Assembly: GCF_009829915.1 (NCBI RefSeq)
Contig: NZ_SZZW01000007.1
Coordinates: 30,333 to 94,332 of the forward strand
DNA length: 64,000 nt
DNA from: Pantoea sp. Nvir
Lineage (GTDB): Bacteria > Pseudomonadota > Gammaproteobacteria > Enterobacterales > Enterobacteriaceae
Direction: 5' to 3'
The notes under the pieces were generated by a model. The model searched no databases. It was not told where the DNA came from and worked only from the letters and a program-made list of their open reading frames with translations. Each line of letters opens with the position of its first letter. The first letter of the stretch is position 1. The translations under genes were made by a program, and so were the position numbers. Positions 45,773-58,936 of this stretch are shown piece by piece.

Positions 45773-47626
45773 ATGTCAATTCGAATTTTACCGCCGCAAG
45801 TAGCTAGTCAGATTGCGGCAGGTGAAATCGTAGAGCGTCCCGCATCGGTAGTAAAAGAACTGGTGGAAAATAGCATCGATGCTGGTGCAGTATGCGTCGA
45901 TATTGATATTGAAAACGGCGGCGCGAAGATGATTCGTATCCGAGATAATGGTTGTGGTATTTCCAAAGAAGAACTGGTTCTAGCGTTAGCGCGTCATGCT
46001 ACCAGTAAAATCGCCTCTCTTGAGGACCTTGAAGGCATTATGAGTCTAGGGTTTCGTGGTGAAGCGCTCGCCAGTATCAGTTCAGTGTCGCGCTTAACCT
46101 TAACCTCTTGTCCGCACACGCAGAAAGACGCCTGGCAAGTTTATACAGAAGGGCGCGAGATGAAGGGAACAATCAAACCTGCGGCGCATCCTTGCGGTAC
46201 TACACTAGAGGTACTTGATCTTTTTTACAATACGCCGGCTCGCCGTAGGTTCATGCGCACCGAGAAAACTGAGTTTAGACATATTGATGAGGTAATTCGC
46301 CGTATAGCACTATCGCGTTTTGACGTGGCGATCTCCCTTAGTCATAACAACAAACTAGTACGTCAATATCGTGTGGGCAAAGTCGACGATGAAGCACAAA
46401 TCAAACGGCGACTAGATGCAATTTGCGGTACTGTATTTATGAAGCATGCGCTGCGTATTGACTGGCACTGCAACGATTTGCTACTGCGTGGCTGGGTCTC
46501 TGACCCTGCTGGTTCGCGTAAACTAAGTAATATGCAATATTGCTACGTAAACGGTCGCATAATACGTAATAAGGTGATTGATCATGCAATACGTCAGGCA
46601 TTTCAGACGCAGCTACAGGAAGATCAGCAACCAGCCTATGTGCTCTATTTGGAGATTAATCCGTATCAGCTGGATGTTAACGTACATCCAGCTAAGCACG
46701 AAGTACGCTTCTATGAATCACGATTAGTGCATGATTTTATCTTTCAAGGTGTAATGAGCGTGCTGCAGAGCAATAGTACGTTGACATTTCCTATCGTAAA
46801 AGTGGAAGAACCCGTGCAGTGCAAGCAACTAGAAAACTCTCAGGCAGCAGACGTCACTTTTTCTCAACCATCTGCACTCTTGGAAGGAAGAGTGATACAG
46901 CTTACATCTCAAAATAAAAAGTACAGATATAGAAAGCTAGAAGACATGGTCTGTCAGCATCCGTTAAAAACACTTGCGGCAAATCCCACGGTTACTGAAC
47001 TATCCGCCACATCATCAGTAACACCACCTCGAGCAAGGTATGTTAAGGCTCCTCTAGCATTGCATACACAAAGTTTTGGACATATCTTGAAGATTATACG
47101 GGAACGGTATGCATTGCTAGATATAGATAAAGAGCAAAAACTGTTACTTCTTTCACTGCCAGTTGCAGCCCGCTGGGTGAGATATGCGCAGTTGCAGCCA
47201 AGCAAGACTGGTTTCAAATCGGAGCCACTGCTGATTCCAATACGCATGAAGATTGCTCAGCCTGAGCGTCACATTGCTATGAAAAAACAGACACTGCTCA
47301 ATGAGATTGGTATTGATTTACAACCTTCAGATGATCACTACACATTGTTTGCTGCACCTTTACCTATACGTAAACAAAATTTACTAAAATTAATTCCAGA
47401 ATTATTAGGCTATCTCGTTCAGCAGCCAGATAGCATTGTATCACAGCTGGCTCAATGGTTGGCACGGCGTTGCGAAACAGAGATAGTACGTTGGAATTAC
47501 GCACAGGCACTAGCGCTGTTGGTAGAACTTGAGCATCTCTATCCTCAGTTGTTGAAAGCGCCTCCGTCTGATTTGGTTCAGCCCATTGAAATAGAGCGCG
47601 TGCTGGCTGCATTAACACATGAATGA
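45773..47626 (+). CDS. mutL: DNA mismatch repair protein MutL
   Basis: MutL couples mismatch recognition by MutS to strand incision by MutH. The ATG at 45773 has an AGGGAA site and gives [23 protein letters not shown]; the frame upstream lies inside amiB. It has 617 residues, near the E. coli 615. The GHKL ATPase motifs are intact: [39 protein letters not shown] variable linker (about 335-430) leads to the dimerisation domain. MutL is often lost in long-established symbionts, so its presence points to intermediate reduction. Confidence 0.96.
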   Translation: MSIRILPPQVASQIAAGEIVERPASVVKELVENSIDAGAVCVDIDIENGGAKMIRIRDNGCGISKEELVLALARHATSKIASLEDLEGIMSLGFRGEALASISSVSRLTLTSCPHTQKDAWQVYTEGREMKGTIKPAAHPCGTTLEVLDLFYNTPARRRFMRTEKTEFRHIDEVIRRIALSRFDVAISLSHNNKLVRQYRVGKVDDEAQIKRRLDAICGTVFMKHALRIDWHCNDLLLRGWVSDPAGSRKLSNMQYCYVNGRIIRNKVIDHAIRQAFQTQLQEDQQPAYVLYLEINPYQLDVNVHPAKHEVRFYESRLVHDFIFQGVMSVLQSNSTLTFPIVKVEEPVQCKQLENSQAADVTFSQPSALLEGRVIQLTSQNKKYRYRKLEDMVCQHPLKTLAANPTVTELSATSSVTPPRARYVKAPLALHTQSFGHILKIIRERYALLDIDKEQKLLLLSLPVAARWVRYAQLQPSKTGFKSEPLLIPIRMKIAQPERHIAMKKQTLLNEIGIDLQPSDDHYTLFAAPLPIRKQNLLKLIPELLGYLVQQPDSIVSQLAQWLARRCETEIVRWNYAQALALLVELEHLYPQLLKAPPSDLVQPIEIERVLAALTHE

Positions 47627-48572
47627 ACAGAACTATGCTATCCGACCAAAGGCTATATTATTAATGGGACCTACTGCCTCGGGTAAAACTGCACTGGCAA
47701 TTGAGTTGACAAAGCAGTTACCAGTGGAACTGATTAGCGTTGACTCTGCCTTAATCTATCGCGGTATGGATATTGGTACGGCAAAACCCTCCGCCAAAGA
47801 GTTAGAACAGGCACCCCATCATTTAATAGATATTCGCTGTCCCTCAGAATCTTATTCAGCCGCTGATTTTAGATGTGATGCGCTGGCCGCAATGGCAGAT
47901 ATCGTTGATAACGGGTGTATTCCGCTACTTGTTGGCGGAACTATGTTATATTTCAAGGTGTTAATATATGGTTTAACGCCTCTGCCTTCATCTATTCCCG
48001 AGGTTCGTCAGCAGATAAAGCGAATGGCAAGTGAGAAAGGGTGGTGTGCATTATATAACCAGCTGTGTGACATAGATCCTATATCTGCAAGTCGTATTCA
48101 TCCGAATGATCTACAAAGACTTTTACGAGCACTGGAAGTTTTTTTTATTTCGGGTAAAACTTTAACAGAATTAACTAAAACTTCTGGGGACACGTTACCA
48201 TACGATATCTATCAGTTTGCAATTGTTCCTGAAAGTCGAGAGCTGCTACAACAACGTATTACATTACGCTTTGAGCAGATGCTAGCATCTGGATTTGAAA
48301 CAGAGACTCGTACTTTGTTTGAACGAGGTGATTTGCATACGGATATGCCGTCTATTCGTTGTGTCGGTTATCGCCAAATGTGGGCTTACTTATCTGGCGA
48401 AATTGATTACAACGAGATGGTGTATCAGGGCATTTGTGCAACAAGGCAGCTCGCTAAACGCCAGATGACTTGGTTACGCAGCTGGGAAAATATCCACTGG
48501 CTTAACAGCCATAGCATAGAAGACGCACGTGACAAAGTACTCCACGTTTTAAGTACGAAGCATCATAGGTAA
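47619..48572 (+). CDS. miaA: tRNA dimethylallyltransferase MiaA
   Basis: MiaA adds the isopentenyl group to A37 of tRNAs reading U-initial codons. It has 317 residues (E. coli 316), overlapping the mutL end by 8 bases, so it is probably translationally coupled. The P-loop [10 protein letters not shown], the [16 protein letters not shown] segment, VGGTMLYFK and RCVGYRQMW are intact. With mnmE/mnmG, tsaE and cca in the same window, tRNA maturation is one of the best-kept functions, while dusB and queG are dead. Confidence 0.97.
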   Translation: MNEQNYAIRPKAILLMGPTASGKTALAIELTKQLPVELISVDSALIYRGMDIGTAKPSAKELEQAPHHLIDIRCPSESYSAADFRCDALAAMADIVDNGCIPLLVGGTMLYFKVLIYGLTPLPSSIPEVRQQIKRMASEKGWCALYNQLCDIDPISASRIHPNDLQRLLRALEVFFISGKTLTELTKTSGDTLPYDIYQFAIVPESRELLQQRITLRFEQMLASGFETETRTLFERGDLHTDMPSIRCVGYRQMWAYLSGEIDYNEMVYQGICATRQLAKRQMTWLRSWENIHWLNSHSIEDARDKVLHVLSTKHHR

Positions 48573-48661
48573 TTATATAAAATTGACTAATTATTTTAAG
48601 CAAGGTTTACGCATTTTTTCAAGAATAAGATTCCACAAATAAACGAACAACCAGCATATAA

Positions 48662-48985
<324 letters not shown>

Positions 48986-49016
48986 ATACGCTATCTTGTG
49001 CTTACTCTAGGGCTTG

Positions 49017-49039
49017 AGAGGACAAGTGTCTTCTTTTTT
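49017..49039 (+). terminator. Rho-independent terminator after hfq
   Basis: An 8-bp stem-loop (49017-49024 with 49027-49034, one G-T pair and a tight loop) is followed by TTTTT at 49035-49039, 32 bp after the hfq stop. It would end the long tsaE-hfq transcript. Confidence 0.55.
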
Positions 49040-49339
49040 ATCTTAGAATTTTATTTTTAGCGAGGGTATAATCACTTGAAAGTTACAATTAGGATGATCA
49101 ACTTGTACTCAGTTCTTCTAAGATAATTAAGAGAAACATAAAGTATATAACTACTTTAAATATCAAGCTCTTCTGTAAAAAGAAAAGAGTTGTGGATTAT
49201 TATCGACAATCGTAAAGTACTGTGGATCCAACTATTTTTGTTAAATAAAGACCCCTGAAATATTCAATGCATAGAATTGAATGGCACTTCGTAAGTTTAA
49301 TCGATCATACCCTAACCTAATTTAGAAAACCGTGTTCAT

Positions 49340-49905
49340 TCTAACTTATTAACTATATATTAACTATATCTTTCCACTCTTTTATATTTTTGCTGAGCTG
49401 CCTACATACATGAAGGTAAGTTCATGCTAGACTGCTGTTTCCTTGTTACCCTTCTAATATACATTACATTGTTGGACGATTGTGAACGTAAGCAAAGCAA
49501 CATAGGGTTGATCGTTAATGACGCCAGTCTAACTAGAAATTGGTTGCCAGATACTAGGTAGCAAAATCAATTAGAGTGGATCCTGTTTGAACGCATTTAA
49601 AAACAGAGTGAGTAAAAATGTTAGGCACGTGGTGCAAAGCACGTAATAACTGATTTAGTGCATCTGCTATGCAAATTTTGCAAAAAGAAACTTTATTTAA
49701 AATAAAGTTGTCTCCGCTAAAATGTGTAGAACAGTCCAGATATTTATTTGCTATCTAAGTTCAGATAGCGTGTAGTTAAATGTTTCTGGTATAGGAGTGA
49801 TTAATGCAATTAGGTACTATCATACTGGAACAAAATTGATACATCGAATGAATTTCTCCTCTTCAAACTAACTGAAAAGTCTGAATTATCTTAGTCCGGT
49901 CTCTA
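49340..49905 (+). pseudogene. hflX: Decayed hflX (ribosome-splitting GTPase)
   Basis: HflX splits stalled ribosomes; in E. coli it lies between hfq and hflK. The plus strand carries, in order, HEGKFMLDCCFLVTLL (HEGKLQVELAQLRHLATRL), ERKQSNIGL (ERQKGGIGL), then past a stop QNQLEWILFERI, a stop, KQSE (QIQSRLERVEKQRE), and VLSYWNKIDTSNEF (LLVMNKIDMLEDF), which retains the NKID guanine motif. The P-loop is not found. Several stops interrupt it and perhaps 50 codons are deleted between the IGL and NKID parts. Confidence 0.88.
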
Positions 49906-50233
49906 ACGAAAAGCGGAAATGTATTCCACTTGTATAATATATACTATGAGTTGGAAGACAGTGGGATAAAATTGAACACCTTGGGTTCTTAATTTTACTA
50001 ATGATTGCCTAGTAGCATTTGTGTAAACAGGACCAGTATAACTTGATTATAGGTTTTGAAATATTGCTTAAACATTTTTAAGTAGTAGCATGTATGCTAC
50101 AGTACCGGATTATCTTTTTTCTATAAAATTTCACTTTTAACTATAAAAAGAGCTGACGTAACTTCATCTTTAAACTTTTATGTAGAATAGTATTCTACCA
50201 TAAAATAGCGCACTAATATAAATGGAGTAGAGC
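49906..50233. other. Spacer between the hflX remnant and hflK
   Basis: Non-coding; presumably the eroded hflX C-terminus and a new promoter for hflKC. The interval 48986-49339 between hfq and the readable hflX part likewise shows only the terminator. Confidence 0.5.
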
Positions 50234-51487
50234 ATGGCTTGGAATCAGCCCAGTAATAACGGACAACACCGCGATCCGTGGGGAAGCAGCAATAATCACG
50301 ACCGCAACTCTGGGGGAAATAAAGGCAGTAGTGATCAGGGACCTCCGGATTTAGAAGATGTATTTCGTAAGCTAAGTAAAAAACTTAGCGGACTGGGCAG
50401 AGGTAAATACAACGGCGGTAGAGGTATATTAGTAGGTATTACCGCCTTCGCTGCAATAGTTTTTTGGGCTGCTAGCGGATTCTACACCATTAAGGAAGCT
50501 GAGCGTGGTGTCATTACCCGTTTTGGTAAGTTCAACCACTTAGTTAAGCCAGGCCTGAACTGGAAACCTACTTTTATCGATCAGGTGCGAGCGGTCAATG
50601 TCGAGGCTGTGCGCGAGCTTGCTGCATCGGGCGTGATGCTAACCTCCGATGAGAACGTTGTACGTGTTGAGATGAATGTACAATACCGTATTATCGATCC
50701 TGAACGCTATCTGTTCGCCGTCACCAGCGCGGACGATAGCCTGCGCCAGGCAACCGATAGTGCTCTACGCGGTGTGATTGGCCGTTCCACCATGGATCGT
50801 ATCCTTACTGAAGGACGTACTGTAGTCCGTAGTGATACGCAACGTGAGATAGATGAAACTATTCGCCCTTACAACATGGGCATTACGCTACTTGATGTCA
50901 ATTTCCAAGCGGCGCGCCCGCCGGAAGAGGTAAAAGCTGCTTTCGATGATGCAATCGCCGCGCGCGAAAACCGCGAACAGTATGTCCGCGAGGCTGAAGC
51001 TTATGCGAATGAAGTACAACCGCGTGCTAACGGTCAGGCGCAGCGTATCTTAGAAGAAGCACGTGCGTATAAAGAGCGCACTGTGCTAGAAGCGCAGGGC
51101 GAAGTAGCGCGCTTTGCTAAATTGCTACCTGAATATAATGCGGCACCAGACATCACCAAAGAGCGTCTCTATATTGAAACTATGGAACATGTGCTGAGTC
51201 ATACTCGCAAGGTACTAGTCAACGATCACGGAAACAACCTCATACTACTGTCACTTGATCAGTTAATGCACGGCGCAAATAGTGCATTCCATAGTAATAG
51301 TAAGAAAAGCACTAATTTACCTTTGTTACCTGCTTCACCAGCTTCTATAATACCTTCCAGAACGTCTTCTGGACCAGCTTCTAGTGCCAATCGCAATGAC
51401 ACGTCAGTTTATAATCTAGATAACATCATGGATCAGCGTCGTGCTAATGCACTCCGCAAAGATGCTCAGCATGAAGGAAGAGAATAA
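50234..51487 (+). CDS. hflK: FtsH-associated membrane protein HflK
   Basis: HflK and HflC form a large SPFH-family cage around the membrane protease FtsH and tune its access to substrates. It has 417 residues (E. coli 419). A Gly/Asn-rich N-terminus (MAWNQPSNNGQHRDPWGSS) precedes one membrane helix (about 68-90) and the SPFH domain (EAERGVITRFGKFNHLVKPGLNW), then a long helical region (EVQPRANGQAQRILEEARAYKERT). The C-terminus ends DIMDQRRANALRKD. AATGGAG stands before the ATG. hflC follows after 3 bases. ftsH is not in the window. Confidence 0.97.
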   Translation: MAWNQPSNNGQHRDPWGSSNNHDRNSGGNKGSSDQGPPDLEDVFRKLSKKLSGLGRGKYNGGRGILVGITAFAAIVFWAASGFYTIKEAERGVITRFGKFNHLVKPGLNWKPTFIDQVRAVNVEAVRELAASGVMLTSDENVVRVEMNVQYRIIDPERYLFAVTSADDSLRQATDSALRGVIGRSTMDRILTEGRTVVRSDTQREIDETIRPYNMGITLLDVNFQAARPPEEVKAAFDDAIAARENREQYVREAEAYANEVQPRANGQAQRILEEARAYKERTVLEAQGEVARFAKLLPEYNAAPDITKERLYIETMEHVLSHTRKVLVNDHGNNLILLSLDQLMHGANSAFHSNSKKSTNLPLLPASPASIIPSRTSSGPASSANRNDTSVYNLDNIMDQRRANALRKDAQHEGRE

Positions 51488-51490
51488 TTG

Positions 51491-52489
51491 ATGCGCAATC
51501 CATTAGTAGTAGCGATTATTGTAGTCATGGTATCGCTTTATGCTTCTCTATTTGTAGTTCAGGAAGGCGAACGCGGTATTATGCTTCGTTTTGGGAAAGT
51601 TTTGCGTGATGGAGAAAACAAACCACAAGTGTATGCACCAGGTTTGCATATGAAAATTCCGTTTATCGAGACGGTTAAAGCGTTGGATGCACGTATCCAG
51701 ACTATGGATAACCAAGCAGATCGCTTTGTCACAAAAGAAAAGAAAGATTTAATTGTTGACTCTTACATTAAGTGGTGTATCAGTGATTTTAGTCGTTACT
51801 ACTTAGCAACGGGTGGCGGTGATGTGTCGCATGCAGAGGTGTTATTAAAACGTAAATTCAGCGACCGGCTGCGTTCTGAAATGGGACGTCTTGACGTTAA
51901 AGATGTCGTAACCGATTCTCGCGGTCGTTTAACGACTGATGTACGTGACGCACTGAATACCGGAAGCGACGACGAAGTGCAGACACTAGAGGCAACCGAA
52001 GCTATTGCTAACGCGGTAGCAAGCTTCGAGCATAATACTCAGAGCAACGGGGGGGCGCCCATTAACCCCAACAGCATGACAGCGTTGGGGATTAGAGTGG
52101 TAGATGTACGCATCAAACAGATTAATCTACCCACCGAAGTCTCAGAAGCGATCTACAATCGTATGCGTGCCGAGCGTGAAGCGGTCGCACGTAGCCAGCG
52201 TTCGCAAGGTCAGGAAGAGGCAGAAAAGCTCCGTGCTCAGGCAGACTATCAGGTAAGTCGCACGTTGGCGGAAGCGCAGCGTACCGCTCTAATCATGCGA
52301 GGCGAAGGTGATGCCGAAGCAGCGAACCTTTTTGCGGGTACCTTCGGCCAAGATCCAGATTTTTACGCCTTTATCCGTAGCTTAGGTGCTTATGAAAATA
52401 GTTTTAGTAATAACCAAGATGTGATGGTGATTAATCCGGACAGTGCTTTCTTTCGATATATGCAAATGCCTTCTAAGGCGACACGATAA
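51491..52489 (+). CDS. hflC: FtsH-associated membrane protein HflC
   Basis: HflC is the second half of the HflKC complex. The ATG at 51491 (MRNPLVVAIIVVMVSLYASL) is taken over the adjacent TTG; it gives 332 residues (E. coli 334). The N-terminal membrane helix is followed by the SPFH domain (VVQEGERGIMLRFGKVLRDG, ETVKALDARIQTMDNQADRF), a helical stretch (AEREAVARSQRSQGQEEAEK) and a C-terminus matching E. coli (QDVMVINPDSAFFRYM). Confidence 0.97.
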   Translation: MRNPLVVAIIVVMVSLYASLFVVQEGERGIMLRFGKVLRDGENKPQVYAPGLHMKIPFIETVKALDARIQTMDNQADRFVTKEKKDLIVDSYIKWCISDFSRYYLATGGGDVSHAEVLLKRKFSDRLRSEMGRLDVKDVVTDSRGRLTTDVRDALNTGSDDEVQTLEATEAIANAVASFEHNTQSNGGAPINPNSMTALGIRVVDVRIKQINLPTEVSEAIYNRMRAEREAVARSQRSQGQEEAEKLRAQADYQVSRTLAEAQRTALIMRGEGDAEAANLFAGTFGQDPDFYAFIRSLGAYENSFSNNQDVMVINPDSAFFRYMQMPSKATR

Positions 52490-54139
<1,650 letters not shown>

Positions 54140-54792
54140 AAAGGTATATAAAGACTGGAGGTCATCCCGTCTTTCCATTTTCCATATAAAATATATTTTT
54201 ATATTTTTTAACGTTTTTTATTCATCTATGAGCCGAAAAAATGACTTGTAGAAGTCACTCTAGACTATCATTTGGTATAACAAATAATTAGTTTCTTTAT
54301 CAAAGAGTAACTCTTATACAGACACAGAAAATAAACAAGCCACAATACTTTATGGTAGTAAAGTTACGACTATTTTAATAATTAAAAATTTATATATCTA
54401 AGTAGTGGATAATGTATTTCATAATACTGCTTACTAGAGTTGCCTAAAGCCAAATTACGAGGTATTAATTAATAATTAAAATTATCAATTAATTAAACTG
54501 CATAGGAGTGATCGCAGTCATTCACGGCAAAGCCATTGTTATCTTTCTTAATGTAAATTCCATACTATAGTCATCGTTAATGCTGTGCAGTTAATAGATG
54601 GTAACACACTCTTTTGCTATTACGATCGCCAATCGTTTAAAAATGTACTGAATGATATATTCAGCTGTTTTTACTGAAACCGGACAGCTATACTTCGGAC
54701 AGAACTTAGTCGAAGGAAAGACCCTTCACACAAAATTTTATTGTCAGAACCGCCGATGGCAATGAATCTAAAATGACATCGGAGGAGATGCT
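54140..54792. other. Spacer between purA and rnr holding the nsrR remnant
   Basis: The first 430 bp are AT-rich and show no gene; a 6-bp hairpin (54150-54155 with 54169-54174) lies just after purA. The nsrR remnant is near 54570-54709. The rnr ATG has a GGAGGAG site. Confidence 0.5.
54570..54709 (+). pseudogene. nsrR: Probable decayed nsrR (nitric-oxide-sensing repressor), C-terminal part
   Basis: NsrR is a [2Fe-2S] repressor encoded between purA and rnr in E. coli. The plus strand reads CYYDRQSFKNVLNDIFSCFY, comparable to CRLKQALSKAVQSFL, then in another frame LFLLKPDSYTSDRT, comparable to SFLTELDNYTLADL. The N-terminal helix-turn-helix region cannot be found. Synteny strengthens an otherwise modest match. 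Confidence 0.6.
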
Positions 54793-57198
54793 ATGTCAAA
54801 TGATCCTTTCCAGAAAAGAGAAACTGAAAAATATGGAAATCCTATTCCAAGTCGTGAATTTATTCTATCTCATCTAGAAAGAAGAGAAAAACCTGCCAGC
54901 CGTGACGAATTAGCACAGGAACTCAATCTAATAGAAGAAGAACATCTCGAAGCATTACGCCGTCGTTTACGTGCTATGGAGCGTGACGGACAACTAGTAT
55001 TTACCCGTCGCCAGTGTTATGCACTTCCGGAACGTCTTGATTTGCTGCGAGGCAAAGTAATCGGTCACCGCGATGGTTACGGATTTTTACGTGTGGAAGG
55101 TCAGAAGGATGACTTCTATCTTTCCGCTGAGCAGATGAAAAGGTGTATGCATAGTGACGTTGTCTTGGTACAGCCTCCGTTAGGAGGTGATCGAAAAGGA
55201 CGCCGCGAAGTGCGTGTAGTGCGTGTATTAGAGCCACGTAATAATCGAATTGTTGGCCGCTATTTTACTGATGCCGGTGTAGGCTTCGTTGTGCCGGATG
55301 ACAGCCGTCTAAGCTTTGATATCTGTATTGCTTCTGACGAGACCTTACAGGCACGCATGGGTTCGGTAGTAGTAGTCGAACTAATTCAACGCCCAACGCG
55401 ACGTACTAAAGCTATTGGTAAAATTACTGAGATCCTCGGTGACAATATGGGTACTGGTCTAGCGATAGATATGGCTTTGCACACACATGAGATTCCGCAT
55501 GGTTGGTCTCGGGAAGTGCAAAAACAGGCCAGCGAATTAAGCGAAGAGGTGCCAGAGGAAGCGAAAAAAGGACGTATTGATCTGCGCCATCTACCTTTGG
55601 TAACGATTGACAGCGAAGATGCACGTGACTTCGACGATGCGGTGTATTGTGAAAAAAAACGTGGCGGTGGTTGGCGTCTATGGGTCTCGATTGCCGATGT
55701 TAGCTACTACATCCGGCCTGGTACACCTTTGGACGATGAAGCGCTACAGCGCGGTACCTCTGTCTACTTCCCATCACAGGTCGTGCCGATGCTTCCAGAA
55801 GTACTCTCTAACGGTCTCTGTTCTCTAAATCCGCACGTAGATCGCCTCTGCATGGTATGTGAGATGACTATTTCTGCCGCTGGCAAGTTAACCGGATATA
55901 AACATTATGAAGCGGTAATGAACTCCCATGCGAGATTGACCTATACCAAAGTGTGGAATATTTTGCAAGGGAATCTAGAGCTACGCGAGCAATACGCACT
56001 TTTATTAAAGCCGCTGGAAGAGCTACAACGTCTGTATCAAGTTTTAGAAAAAGCACGCGCGGCAAGAGGTGGTATTTTATTTGAGACCGAAGAGGCAAAG
56101 TTTATCTTCAACGCTGAGCACCGTATTGAACGCGTAGAGCGTACTGTACGTAACGACGCGCATAAGTTGATAGAAGAGTGTATGATCCTAGCCAACATTG
56201 CTTCGGCTCGCTTTGTAGAGAAGCATCAGGAGCCAGCGTTATTTCGCGATCATGACCGTCCCAGCGCTGATAGCATTACCAGTTTTCGTATCGTACTTAA
56301 TGAATTAGGATTCTCATTACCGGGTGGCACTAAGCCAGAGCCGCTCGATTATGTTGAGCTACTAACTCAAATTGCTGGTCGTCCAGATGCGGAGATGCTA
56401 CAAACCATACTTCTGCGATCAATGAAACAGGCTGTTTACGATCCAGAAAACCGTAGTCACTTCGGTTTGGCACTGCAGTCTTATGCACACTTTACTTCGC
56501 CTATCCGTCGCTATCCTGATCTGCTGCTGCACCGTGCTATCAAATACCTACTCGCACAGGGTAAAGGTGAGGTAAAAGGCAATACTACGCTTACTGGTGG
56601 TTATCACTATGATATGTCGCAAATGCTACAGTTGGGCCAGCATTGTTCGATGACGGAGCGCCGTGCTGATGAAGCCACTCGTAACGTTGCTGATTGGCTG
56701 AAGTGTGATTTTATGCAAGATCAAGTTGGAAATAACTTTAGCGGCGTTATCTCCAGTGTGACTGGCTTTGGCTTCTTTGTACGCTTAAACGATCTTTTTA
56801 TAGATGGACTAGTACATGTTTCCACGTTGGATAACGATTACTACCGTTTTGACCCAGTGGGACATCGCTTAATTGGCGAATCAAGCGGCCGTATTTATCG
56901 TTTGGGTGATGCAGTTGAAGTGCGTGTGGAAGCAGTACATCTGGACGAACGTAAGATTGACTTTATGTTAATTTGCAGTCATCGCCGGCAGCGGGGTGCT
57001 GGTAAAACTATGCGTGATCAGTTAAAGAGCGAAGTCAAAGTATCGTCAAAGCGGCGGCGGCGTCAGATTTTTAAAAAAAACAACTTTGAATTGAACCACA
57101 CCACCTTACTTGAAGGTAAGGTGCAACTATCTGAAGTCAAAAAAAGAAAAAAGTCAAAACGCTATAAAATCGCGTCTGTCATAAAAAGTGAAGAATAA
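54793..57198 (+). CDS. rnr: Ribonuclease R
   Basis: RNase R is a processive 3'-5' exoribonuclease that can unwind structured RNA. It has 801 residues (E. coli 813). An N-terminal helix-turn-helix region ([20 protein letters not shown]) leads into cold-shock domains, the RNB catalytic domain with [17 protein letters not shown], and an S1 domain ([15 protein letters not shown]). The lysine-rich tail is shorter than in E. coli but still basic, ending [10 protein letters not shown]. rlmB follows, as in E. coli. Confidence 0.97.
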   Translation: MSNDPFQKRETEKYGNPIPSREFILSHLERREKPASRDELAQELNLIEEEHLEALRRRLRAMERDGQLVFTRRQCYALPERLDLLRGKVIGHRDGYGFLRVEGQKDDFYLSAEQMKRCMHSDVVLVQPPLGGDRKGRREVRVVRVLEPRNNRIVGRYFTDAGVGFVVPDDSRLSFDICIASDETLQARMGSVVVVELIQRPTRRTKAIGKITEILGDNMGTGLAIDMALHTHEIPHGWSREVQKQASELSEEVPEEAKKGRIDLRHLPLVTIDSEDARDFDDAVYCEKKRGGGWRLWVSIADVSYYIRPGTPLDDEALQRGTSVYFPSQVVPMLPEVLSNGLCSLNPHVDRLCMVCEMTISAAGKLTGYKHYEAVMNSHARLTYTKVWNILQGNLELREQYALLLKPLEELQRLYQVLEKARAARGGILFETEEAKFIFNAEHRIERVERTVRNDAHKLIEECMILANIASARFVEKHQEPALFRDHDRPSADSITSFRIVLNELGFSLPGGTKPEPLDYVELLTQIAGRPDAEMLQTILLRSMKQAVYDPENRSHFGLALQSYAHFTSPIRRYPDLLLHRAIKYLLAQGKGEVKGNTTLTGGYHYDMSQMLQLGQHCSMTERRADEATRNVADWLKCDFMQDQVGNNFSGVISSVTGFGFFVRLNDLFIDGLVHVSTLDNDYYRFDPVGHRLIGESSGRIYRLGDAVEVRVEAVHLDERKIDFMLICSHRRQRGAGKTMRDQLKSEVKVSSKRRRRQIFKKNNFELNHTTLLEGKVQLSEVKKRKKSKRYKIASVIKSEE

Positions 57199-57327
57199 AG
57201 AGTATAAAAAAGTGAAGAACATAATAAAAGACAGAACAATTTCGCCTGAAATATTAGAAGAAACTTCCCGCTTAGTAGTATACAGCACTCATCTGTATTC
57301 CATTTAATTTTTTATTAAGCCAATTTG

Positions 57328-58065
57328 ATGAGCGAAATTATTTTTGGTATTCACGCCGTGCAAGCCCTACTAGAGAGTGATCCCCAACGCTTTAGGGAAG
57401 TCTTTATCCTCAAGGGTCGTGACGATCTTCGTCTGAGAACATTGGTGGCAGCGCTGGAAGCTCAAGATATAGTTATACAACTAGTGAACCGCAAGTGGCT
57501 CGATAGCCAAGTAAAGGGTGGTGTACATCAGGGTATTATGTCCCGTATTAAAACTGGACGTCAGTATCAGGAAAGTGATCTGCCGGCTTTGTTAAAAAGC
57601 TTGGAAAACCCTCTGCTACTGGTGTTAGATAGAGTTACCGATCCGCATAATCTTGGTGCTTGCTTACGTAGTGCCGATGCTGCAGGTGTGCATATGGTCA
57701 TTGTGCCAAAGCATTGCTCTGCATCGCTTAATGCAACGGTAAAAAAGGTGGCCAGTGGCGCAACTGAGAACGTTCCGCTAATTCGTGTAACCAATCTGGC
57801 ACGTACCTTGCGCTTGTTGCAAGAATACAATATTTGGATTATTGGCACAGCTAGTGAAGCCGGTCATACTCTCTATCAGAGCAATATGACCAAGCCGATG
57901 GCACTGGTAATGGGCGCAGAAGCTAAAGGTATACGTTGCTTAACACGTAAACACTGTCATGAATTGATTAGTATCCCCATGGCAGGCAGCGTTTCTTCAC
58001 TCAACGTCTCTGTAGCCACGGGTGTCTGCTTGTTTGAAGTAGTGCGCCAGCGGAGCTGGATGTGA
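57328..58065 (+). CDS. rlmB: 23S rRNA (guanosine2251-2'-O)-methyltransferase RlmB
   Basis: RlmB is a SPOUT methyltransferase acting on G2251 in the 23S P-loop. The ATG at 57328 (MSEIIFGIHAVQALLES) is preferred to the adjacent TTG; 245 residues against 243. An N-terminal substrate domain is followed by the knotted domain with DPHNLGACLRSADAAG, LVMGAEAKGIR and ISIPMAGSVSSLNVSVA. The family's usual GAEGEGMR reads GAEAKGIR here; the first glutamate is kept. The ribosome site is poor. A small ACCAC hairpin lies just after the stop. Confidence 0.95.
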   Translation: MSEIIFGIHAVQALLESDPQRFREVFILKGRDDLRLRTLVAALEAQDIVIQLVNRKWLDSQVKGGVHQGIMSRIKTGRQYQESDLPALLKSLENPLLLVLDRVTDPHNLGACLRSADAAGVHMVIVPKHCSASLNATVKKVASGATENVPLIRVTNLARTLRLLQEYNIWIIGTASEAGHTLYQSNMTKPMALVMGAEAKGIRCLTRKHCHELISIPMAGSVSSLNVSVATGVCLFEVVRQRSWM

Positions 58066-58086
58066 TCGTCACCACTTGGTGGTACT

Positions 58087-58110
58087 AAACTAAGATCGAA
58101 ACTAAGATCG
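58087..58110. repeat. 12-bp perfect tandem duplication
   Basis: AAACTAAGATCG occurs twice in a row, at 58087-58098 and 58099-58110. Confidence 0.7.
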
Positions 58111-58879
58111 ATTAATATTACCTCTATTAATATTTTTCTGAATCGTGTACTAATCTAAATTAGTACCGAGACAGTAGCAAAGTGAAGAAGTGATATACCA
58201 CTACTTGAATCTAAGCGCGGAATGCGAAATTAATAGTTTCAGAGTATTGGTTATTGGGATGTAAATGAAATAATGGAGTTTTTAATGCAGAGCAAGGATG
58301 CTTTCTAAGCATGATAAAACAACTGCTTGAACAGGTTAAATGTTCGTTCTTGTACTTCTACAGCTGCTAAAGTTTAAATGGTTATGCATAACGAAAGATT
58401 ACGATGCATAAGAATAGCTATCTCTATTGTAAAATAATCTCTTACTTGTAGTTGAGCACAGTAAAATGATAGCTGATAACCATTATTCCATGTAGTTCCT
58501 GGTGTAATACGGTACATATTCAGAATTAAGGTATCTATAGTATAAAGTTTCTTTACCGCTATTATTTTTCATCTGATACCGTTACCAAAGTAATATGAAT
58601 AAGTATAGATGGATATAAGGAGAGAACCACAAGTTTAGTTTGTAGAGTCCCTCTTTCAGAGAGCGTTAGGAAAGATCTTTTATTATCATTTGATAAAGAT
58701 AATACCCAAATTAATTTCATTTTAATATTTAGCACAAAAAAATCTCTTTGGTAGTTATTTATAAAATGTGTACTTGAATTTAGCATACGATCTTAGTACG
58801 ATTGCGCGTTAATTTCTAGCTACATTCAGGAGCGCGTTGCATTTAGCGAATGTTTCACGGCCTGTAATGTTCCTTGCTT

Positions 58880-58936
58880 CCAAGGGTCACAAGAGACCCT
58901 CATAGGAGGCTGCGTAATCCATAAGGAGCAATTTCG
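58880..58936 (+). promoter_or_regulatory. rpsF leader with hairpin (S6:S18 autoregulation region)
   Basis: A 6-bp hairpin (AGGGTC at 58883-58888 with GACCCT at 58895-58900) is followed by AGGAGGCTGCGTAATCC and the AAGGAG ribosome site. The layout resembles the E. coli rpsF leader, a target of the S6:S18 complex. The CCG trinucleotide that characterises that motif is absent from the last 90 bases before rpsF; CCA stands where I would expect it. Confidence 0.45.

Larger units (their letters stand above)
58066..58936. other. Spacer between rlmB and rpsF
   Basis: In E. coli a large set of genes lies here. I recognise no remnant. It contains an exact 12-bp tandem duplication (58087-58110), an 8-bp hairpin (58147-58166) and, at the 3' end, the rpsF leader. 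Confidence 0.5.
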
